The notes under the pieces were generated by a model, which saw only the letters and a list, made by a program, of their open reading frames with translations, made no database searches and had not been told where the DNA came from. From a virus, in the IMG/VR virus record IMGVR_UViG_3300011115_000488, positions 1 through 30,769 of that record: DNA of 30,769 nucleotides, one strand, 5' to 3'. Each line of letters begins with the position of its first letter. The first letter of the stretch is position 1. Shown in pieces: positions 5,494 to 12,600 of the stretch. The position numbers and the translations under genes were made by a program.

Positions 5494-5787
5494 ATGGCTA
5501 ACCCAATTAAAGTAGTTAAAGCAATAAGTCGTGCTGTTGGTGGTATTACCGGCAAAGGCGCTAATAGTGTTAACCCAGTTTACAAAAATGGCGGTGCTGC
5601 ACCTATCAGTAATGTGAAAGTTGTGCAAACAGCAAAACAAAGAGATGCTGCTCTTCAGTCTGCACATGATAAAGAAATGGCAGATGCTATTAAACAACAA
5701 AGTCAGCAGATGTTTGATAACATGAGTTCTGGAGAAAATTTTAGTAAAACTAAAAAAATTAATACTGACCCGGCTCGCGGCCGCTAA
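5494..5787 (+). CDS. Small basic protein with GGI-x-GKGA motif, 97 residues
   Basis: The gene starts at ATG 5494 behind AAGGAA and ends in a TAATG fusion with the next gene. The N-terminal third carries RAVGGITGKGANSVNPVYK (about 13-31). The rest is polar and Gln-rich (AIKQQSQQMFDN), probably helical. The N-terminal motif reappears in the following gene. Its position between terminase and portal, next to other unassigned virion-like genes, suggests a minor structural or internal virion protein, but no family is recognised. Confidence 0.7.
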   Translation: MANPIKVVKAISRAVGGITGKGANSVNPVYKNGGAAPISNVKVVQTAKQRDAALQSAHDKEMADAIKQQSQQMFDNMSSGENFSKTKKINTDPARGR

Positions 5788-5990
5788 TGGCTAGCTCCAA
5801 TAAACAATTAGGTCCTACTAAAAAATTTCCTACCTCACCCGCTGTACCGGTACTTAAAGCTGTGGTCGATACAATAGTTCCAAAGACTCCAACAGATATA
5901 GCAATAACACTAGCTGGCGGTAAAGCATTTCGTGTTGTTGGTGGCATTGTAGGCAAAGGTGCTAAATACGTTTCTAAACTTTATAGATAG
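5787..5990 (+). CDS. Small protein with C-terminal GGI-x-GKGA motif, 67 residues
   Basis: The start codon shares a base with the stop of the preceding gene. The C-terminal part reads RVVGGIVGKGAKYVSKLYR (49-67), nearly the same pattern as the N-terminal part of its neighbour (R-x-VGGI-x-GKGA-x-x-V-x-x-x-Y-K/R). The rest is Pro/Thr/Lys-rich at the N-terminus, followed by a short hydrophobic stretch (TDIAITLAGGKAF). The glycine-rich basic amphipathic tail could interact with membrane or DNA. No function is assigned. Confidence 0.65.
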   Translation: MASSNKQLGPTKKFPTSPAVPVLKAVVDTIVPKTPTDIAITLAGGKAFRVVGGIVGKGAKYVSKLYR

Positions 5991-5996
5991 GCAACA

Positions 5997-6818
5997 ATGG
6001 CAATCCCAATTAGAGGTCTATCTATAGGAGTTACTAAAGCTGCACGTCTTGCTAAGGAAGCTAAAGAAGTTGCAGAAAAAGCAGCTGGTGGTTTTAAACG
6101 TAAAATTTTTTATAATCCTGAGAATGAAGTTATTAGAGCTCCAGTTAAACCTGTTGTAGCTAAACCAGAGGAAAAAGTATTACGTCGTTCAGTTCCAGAG
6201 CCTAAAGAAACTGGACCAGACTTTGCTGTAAAACAAGCTAAAGCATATGGATTAGGTTCAGTATCACCGGAACAAAAAGCTATTATCCAGGCTCAAATGA
6301 ATAAAGGGCTACGCCCTGAAATGCCTCCTTTGAGAACTAATCCATTGCCTCCAGAAGCAGTAAGTATTCGTCCTCCCCTTGCTCCAAGAATGCGAGTATG
6401 GACACCGGAAACTAAAAGAGTTACTGAACCTATGAAGCCAACATTACCTAAGCCTGAGATACTTGATATTCAATCAAGAGGTGTAGCTCCAAAAATTCCA
6501 AGACCAAAAGTTGAATTACCTCCAGTACCTAAGCCACCATCACTTAGTGCTAAGAATACTGAAGTTAGAGATAGTGCTGACAGATTAATTTTTAAAGCAA
6601 CACCTAAACAAATGCAAAATATTAATGAGAAACTTAAGAATGCAAAAGAAGCTGAAGAATCAGGGTTAAAGAATTTTTCAGATAGTACTGTACGTAATTC
6701 TGGTACTTCTGTTGAAAGAACACCTGGTGTGTTTAAAGAACGTAATTGGTATGAAAATGAAGATGATGCTATTAAAGCATTTATTGCTCGCACAAAACGT
6801 GAATCTCGAGGAGATTAA
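5997..6818 (+). CDS. Proline-rich virion-associated protein (unassigned), 273 residues
   Basis: The N-terminus MAIPIRGLSIGVTKAARLAK is basic and amphipathic and resembles the opening of the gene at 5494 (MANPIK). Residues about 45-195 are proline-rich with many P-x-P and K-P steps (KIPRPKVELPPVPKPP) and are likely extended. The C-terminus is helical and charged (MQNINEKLKNAKEAEE, then DDAIKAFIARTKRES). No enzyme motif is present. Proline-rich linkers between helical ends are seen in phage assembly and internal virion proteins, which fits its place just before the portal. The start has only a weak AGG upstream. Confidence 0.7.
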   Translation: MAIPIRGLSIGVTKAARLAKEAKEVAEKAAGGFKRKIFYNPENEVIRAPVKPVVAKPEEKVLRRSVPEPKETGPDFAVKQAKAYGLGSVSPEQKAIIQAQMNKGLRPEMPPLRTNPLPPEAVSIRPPLAPRMRVWTPETKRVTEPMKPTLPKPEILDIQSRGVAPKIPRPKVELPPVPKPPSLSAKNTEVRDSADRLIFKATPKQMQNINEKLKNAKEAEESGLKNFSDSTVRNSGTSVERTPGVFKERNWYENEDDAIKAFIARTKRESRGD

Positions 6819-6821
6819 TTT

Positions 6822-8597
6822 ATGGCATTAGATATGAGACAGGTAATTGCAAGAGTTGACTCTCTGCGTTATCGTTCTACCGAAAGAGATGCACGTAACT
6901 TAGACGTACTTGCTGTTCGTCAAGGAAAAATTGCACAGATTTATCCTAACTTCTTTCCAGATGGTATAGACCAGAACGTAGTAGCTAACTTTATTGACAT
7001 TGTTGCAAGAGACCTTGCAGAGGTTATGGCCCCACTACCTGCTGTTAACTGCTCAGCAGTAAATCAAGTTTCAGATAGAGCACGTCAGTTTGCAGACAAG
7101 CGTACAAGAATTGCCGCTAACTATTTCCGCCATTCAGATTTGCAAGTAAACATGTACAACGGTGCGGACATGTACATAACCTATGGTTTCCTTCCTTTTA
7201 TTGTTGAACTAGATGAAGAAGCAGGATTGCCACGGATTAGATTAGAAAATCCTATTGGTGCTTATCCAGAGTTTGACCGGTACGGAAGATGTAATGCATT
7301 TGTAAAACGTTATACCCTTACATTAGGTGAGCTGGTCAGTCAGTTCCCTGAGTTTGAATCACAACTCCTAGGCTCAGAGGGTTATACACAGAATCTTAAT
7401 TCTCAGATAGAAATGATTCGTTACTACGATAAAGACCAATCAGTTATTTATATACCTGCAAGAAAGAATTTAGTTCTATCAAGAGCAAGTAATCCTCTAG
7501 GCAAGATGAATGTAATCATTGCTAGACGCCCAGGTGTTGATGGTGAGCTTCGTGGACAGTTTGATGATGTATTAGGAATTCAATTACTTCGTAACCGTTT
7601 TGCTTTACTTGCAATGGAAGCTGCAGAAAAATCTGTTCAAGCACCAATTGTATTACCAAGTGATGTACAGGAGTTGCAATTAGGCGGAGACGCTGTAATC
7701 CGTACAAACAACCCAGCGGGTGTTAGACGTGTTGAACTTAATCTTCCACAAGGAGCATTTACAGAACAACAACTTCTAAACGAAGAGCTTCGCGTAGGAG
7801 CTCGTTATCCTGAGTCACGTACTGGAAACGTTAAGGCTTCAATTATTACTGGCGAAGGTGTACAAGCACTATTAGGTGCCTTTGATACACAAGTTAAGTC
7901 AGCACAATCTATATTTACTACAGCATTACGTGATGTTATTTCTCTCTGCTTTGAGGTAGATGAGAAATTATTTAACGTAGAAAAAACAATTCGTGGCACC
8001 GATGCTGGTGCACCTTATGCAGTTACGTATACACCTACAAAAGATATCAAGGGTGATTACTCAGCTGATGTACGGTACGGAATGTTGGCTGGTTTAAATC
8101 CAGCACAAGGACTTATCTTCATGCTTCAAGCTCTTGGCGGAAAGCTTATCTCTAAAGATATGGCTATGCGTGAGTTGCCATTTAACGTCAACGTCACCTT
8201 AGAACAAGAGCGTATTGAAACAGAAGATATGCGAGCTGCATTGATTGGTTCATTGCAAGCTTATGCACAAGCAATACCTCAAATCGCTGCCCAGGGCGGT
8301 GACCCCAGCAACATTGTTAACAAGATAGCTGAAGTCATTAGGCAACGTCAGAAAGGCATAGCAATCGAAGATGCCATCAGTGAGGTGTTTGCACCAGAGA
8401 ATCCTCCAGCTGGTGGCGCACCATCGGTCGAGCAGCCGTCCGTCCCCTCTGCTCCCGGCGCTCCAGTTGGAGGTTCACAACCAGAACAACAAGCACAAGC
8501 TCAGGAACAACAAAGACCAGAACTACAAAGTTTATTAAGTAATTTAAATATGGCTGGAAGAACTAACGCAAGTGTAAGGACAGTAAACAGAAGATAA
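6822..8597 (+). CDS. Portal protein
   Basis: This is the dodecameric ring at one capsid vertex through which DNA enters and leaves. At 591 residues it has portal size. It lies between terminase and the protease/capsid genes, has a strong GGAGATT ribosome site, and shows portal-like traits: an N-terminal helical region, a mixed wing (MYITYGFLPFIVELDEE), a central helical stretch ending ALLGAFDTQVKSAQSIFTTA that could cover the stem/clip, and a disordered Pro/Gln-rich C-terminus (PPAGGAPSVEQPS, then EQQAQAQEQQ). Portals diverge strongly, so the call leans on size, order and these features. Confidence 0.75.
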   Translation: MALDMRQVIARVDSLRYRSTERDARNLDVLAVRQGKIAQIYPNFFPDGIDQNVVANFIDIVARDLAEVMAPLPAVNCSAVNQVSDRARQFADKRTRIAANYFRHSDLQVNMYNGADMYITYGFLPFIVELDEEAGLPRIRLENPIGAYPEFDRYGRCNAFVKRYTLTLGELVSQFPEFESQLLGSEGYTQNLNSQIEMIRYYDKDQSVIYIPARKNLVLSRASNPLGKMNVIIARRPGVDGELRGQFDDVLGIQLLRNRFALLAMEAAEKSVQAPIVLPSDVQELQLGGDAVIRTNNPAGVRRVELNLPQGAFTEQQLLNEELRVGARYPESRTGNVKASIITGEGVQALLGAFDTQVKSAQSIFTTALRDVISLCFEVDEKLFNVEKTIRGTDAGAPYAVTYTPTKDIKGDYSADVRYGMLAGLNPAQGLIFMLQALGGKLISKDMAMRELPFNVNVTLEQERIETEDMRAALIGSLQAYAQAIPQIAAQGGDPSNIVNKIAEVIRQRQKGIAIEDAISEVFAPENPPAGGAPSVEQPSVPSAPGAPVGGSQPEQQAQAQEQQRPELQSLLSNLNMAGRTNASVRTVNRR

Positions 8598-8609
8598 CTT
8601 GGGGGAATA

Positions 8610-9179
8610 GTGACGGCTATTGTTGGTATTCAAGGAAAGGGTTGGGCCGTAATGGCAGCCGACTCTATGATGTCTTATACAGATAGACCATACGTAGCAA
8701 AGGGTTGCGACAAGGTAGCCAAAGTTGGTGAGTATTTAATTGCAGTAGCAGGTGATGCGACGGCAGGTGATATTCTTTATAACTTATGGCAACCACCTAA
8801 GGTAATCAAGACTCAAGACCCAGACCGTTTTATGATGATTAGGATTCTCCCATCTATAAAGCAAGCATTAACAGAAGCAGGATATGACCCAGCACCAAAG
8901 AATAAGAACGATGATGATTCTGGTTGGGATGCTTTAATTTGTTTTAATGGAAAGTTATATCAAGTTAGCGATGACTATGGATATATGCGAGACGACAGAG
9001 GTTTATACGGGATAGGTTCTGGCGGAACTCTTGCACTAGGTGCAATAGCAACAATGGAAAGTGAAATAAAGACTCACGCTAAAGCAACTGCTGCTGCTAA
9101 GAAAGCAATTGGAATTGCAATTCAATATAATATTTGGTGTGGCGGAACAATTAATATCAAAACTCAATTTACTAAGTAG
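8610..9179 (+). CDS. HslV/proteasome beta-like Ntn hydrolase, candidate prohead protease
   Basis: The protein starts from GTG 8610 (GGGGG four bases upstream) as M-T-A-I-V-G. Removal of Met would expose Thr as residue 1, the nucleophile of proteasome-type peptidases. Counting from that Thr, Asp17 (in MAADS) and Lys34 (in KGCDK) match catalytic Asp17 and Lys33 of HslV, and GIGSGG followed by ALGA matches the HslV GSGG segment. Length, 189 residues, is close to the HslV subunit. No unfoldase partner (HslU-like AAA) is encoded in the window. Lying between portal and capsid genes, where phages place their maturation protease, it probably cleaves scaffold or other head proteins. Activity is inferred. 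Confidence 0.8.
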   Translation: MTAIVGIQGKGWAVMAADSMMSYTDRPYVAKGCDKVAKVGEYLIAVAGDATAGDILYNLWQPPKVIKTQDPDRFMMIRILPSIKQALTEAGYDPAPKNKNDDDSGWDALICFNGKLYQVSDDYGYMRDDRGLYGIGSGGTLALGAIATMESEIKTHAKATAAAKKAIGIAIQYNIWCGGTINIKTQFTK

Positions 9180-9187
9180 GAGTATAA

Positions 9188-9610
9188 ATGGCAAATGGAC
9201 GTGGCGGATATCGTCAACCTAGTAATCCAGCACCTGTATCAGGTCCAGGCGCTTTGTCAAAGCGTACTGATGGTGGTGCTACCGAAGGTATGACTCAATC
9301 TCCTAAATACATGGCTGGCATGAGATACGGAATGGGCGGAAACATGGAGCAACAATCAGGTGCTCCTATGCAAGGTACTGATATACCTTCTATGCCATCT
9401 CCTCTAGTACCTTTAAATGCCCCTACAAACCGTCCACAAGAGCCTATTACAGCAGGTGCTGACTTTGGTCCTGGTCCTGGTTCAGAGGCTTTAATTAATA
9501 TGCCATCTCCTCAAATTAGTATTACTAATGTTCTTAGTAGGCTTGCTCAATATGATGACTCAGGAGACACAGAGCTTATCTATCGCAGGTTACTAGATAG
9601 CGATTATTAA
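9188..9610 (+). CDS. Gly/Pro/Met-rich low-complexity protein, 140 residues
   Basis: An AGGAG site lies five bases before ATG 9188. Residues 1-100 are low complexity: GRGGYRQPSNPAPVSGPGAL, then Gly/Met-rich and Pro-rich parts (AGMRYGMGGNM, MPSPLVPLNAP). The last 35 residues look ordered and helical (ITNVLSRLAQYD, LIYRRLLDS). This is compatible with a disordered assembly factor or protease substrate that docks by its C-terminus. The stop overlaps the start of the giant virion gene (TAATG), so the two are co-translated. Confidence 0.65.
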   Translation: MANGRGGYRQPSNPAPVSGPGALSKRTDGGATEGMTQSPKYMAGMRYGMGGNMEQQSGAPMQGTDIPSMPSPLVPLNAPTNRPQEPITAGADFGPGPGSEALINMPSPQISITNVLSRLAQYDDSGDTELIYRRLLDSDY

Positions 9611-12600
9611 TGCCTAGACTACCGCATCCTGTAGTAGCTCAGACATCTCAAGGTTTATATAATGCAGTTGCCTCAGCTAACCTATCACCTGAAGAAAATA
9701 ACATGGTTACGCAGATGTCTTTTGCGTATCAAGAAGGTTTAAGATTAAGTAAATTATCTCCCGATAAAGCTAAGTTGGATTTTAATATCTTAAATGATAA
9801 TGCTAAAAGAGATGTTAGAGTCTTGTTTCCAAACGAAGAGTATTCTAAAACTGACCCAAGTATCTTTAGTAAAATTGTGGGTGGTATAGGAACAGCCTAT
9901 AAAGCTGCTGGTTCTCCATTAATTGGAACATTTTCAGCTTTAAATGTTTACAACAAAGTGCTCAATACTCCGGTTCGTGTTGGGTATGAAACCTTAGCTT
10001 TAGATAAACCTTTATTTTCTGCAAACACTTGGTCAGATGCTTATAATGGTAAAGATTTTTATAATCCAAATGATATCAAGACACTTGAAGAAAAGTATGG
10101 GAAAGCCAATACTGCTGTTGCAATGGGTATTGCTGCTGGCAAAACTCCAGGTGAGATTGTTAAAAGTTGGGGTAAAGTAGATGCTGAGATAACACAAGCA
10201 CTTGCTAACTCATTAGATAAGCCAGATGATTTTTTACCAATATTAAAAGAAACAGAGTTATCTAGGTTTGCTCCTGGTCGTTCATTGATACGTGAGGTAT
10301 ACAGTGAAAAACATCCAGTACTTTCAACTCTATGGTATTCTATTGTTGGCAAACCATTAACAATTCCAGGTCAATCTGCAGAAGTTAAGGCTACAAACGA
10401 AGCTTATAAAGCTAAGATAATGGCTAGGCAGTCTGGTGTTATTGATGGTATTTATCAAGTATTAATTTCTCCTGATACTTACTTAACGTTAGGTCTTAGT
10501 AAGATACCTTTGATTGGCTCTAAGTTAGCTAATGCTGCTGTTGCAAGAGGAGCAGATGAAGCTGGATTTCTTGTTGCCGGACAAGGCAATAAGGGTAAAG
10601 TGTTAGCTAATAGAATATTGGCGGCTAAATCTCCAGAAGAATTAAACTTTACTATGCGTGAGACTTTCCAAAGACCAGATGTATTTAACCTATGGCAGAA
10701 TGAAGTTGGTCCAGTAGTTAAAGCATTTAATGAGGCTGAAGGTAATACTGCTAAATCAGTAATATTTAGAAATTTTAGACTTGCTTACCCAGAATTTAAT
10801 GACCTTGCAGTATTTAAACTTTATGCTAAGAATAACGTAATCGATGCAGCATCTGCTGAAAAGTTTTTTACCACTGCGGATAATGCAAGATATCTAATAG
10901 GCGGAAGACTAGACGGTACTAATTTTTACCGCAATGGTATAGCCACTGCACGTGCGTCTCGTCAATTTACATCAGGGATTGCCCGCAAGGTAGACGCAAT
11001 ATTTAATCCAACCGTAGGAAATATTGCCACAAGAGATACAATTGAAAAAGCTACTGCTGCGCATGAGCGTGGTTGGGAAATTCTCACAAGTTTAGGTAAA
11101 GAAGCTGATTTGGGAGTTAACCCAAACATAACAAAATTTATAGACATTGAAAGCGATATGTCTAAAACACGTAAATTAGCATTTAGAATAGGCACAGCAG
11201 CTGGCAGAAGTCCTACTAGTAGTGGTATTAAGTACGGTGATGACGCTGTTGATACTGTTTCTGAGTTTAGAAACATGGCTGCATTAGTTGTAGATAGAGA
11301 TTTTGCAGATGCATGGGCATTGAACTTTCTAGATTTAGATGGTGCTCAACAAGTAGTAGCTGTTCGTAATCTTTATGCTGCATATTTTCAAAAACAAGGT
11401 TTTGAAGGATTGCCTGGCGGTAAAAACTACACACAAAAAATATTAGATAGAACATTTAATCATCATGCTGGCTTTGGTATTACTTCTAAAGTAGAAATAC
11501 GTAGAGATTTAGCGGATATGATGGACCCTATTGCCATTGAAGTAGAAAACGGTGTTCCATTTTCAAGGAATCGTGGTATTACACATGGATTCCAAGCAGC
11601 TGGAATGATTGCTCCACTACCTTTTGAAGAAATTGCTGCCACAAAAGCAATGCTTGGTATGAAAGATGAAGCCGGTCGCTTTACTGTGAGAAATGGTATA
11701 CCTTCTCTATTTGACGGTATGCATAGAAATTATTTTATGCGTGCAGCTACTGATACTTGGGCTGTTCTTACACTAGGCATTCGTCAAGGTTTACGAACTT
11801 CTATAGACCACTTTACATTTTATGCATTTACAGCTCCTGGCGACGCTATTAAAGATTTTGCAATGGGAGAGTCAAGAAAATTAGGAAAAGTTCTTACTGT
11901 TGCTACTGGTTCTAAGGCGGCTGTTGGTCCATACAAGCGTTTATTCAATAAGTTATTTCTTAAAGGCGGTTTAGAGCAACGCATCACTAAAGGCGACCGA
12001 TTAGAGATTGTAAGAGACTTACAAAAACAGTTGTCTGAAGAACTTGGGTACGATGTTCCAATGCAAGAGGTTAGCAACGTTTTGATTAGGCAAGAAACTG
12101 GCAAACGTGCTTTTGATATTATATTTAAAGGCCAAACCGATGAAGCTAAACAAGATATTATGGATTTGTTGGTGTATCAGCCAGAGACTATTGATGCAAT
12201 GCAAAGAGCCGTTAGTGCTAAAACAAACTTAAGCGGTAGATTTGATGATGAATTCAGAAATCTAACTCTTCCTGAATCTAATGTAACTCAAGCAGTTGAA
12301 GAAGCTGGTTTGAAATTAGGCAGAAAATGGAAACCTGTTTCTACTAGAGAACTTGCTCAAATAAATCAAAAGTTTCCAGCGTTAGCACACTATGATAACT
12401 GGGCATTGCGCTTTGCATTTAATACAATTAAAATTGGTGAGCATAAGTACTTTAGTCCTGTATCAGCATTCTTTATGCACAATGGATTAAAAGATACTAA
12501 GGATATTGAGAGAGCTAGACGCTCTATCCTTAAACAAGCTGGTGTTAATTACTATTCAGAAGAAGACCAGGCTATTCAATTAGCTAATAGGACTATCAAT

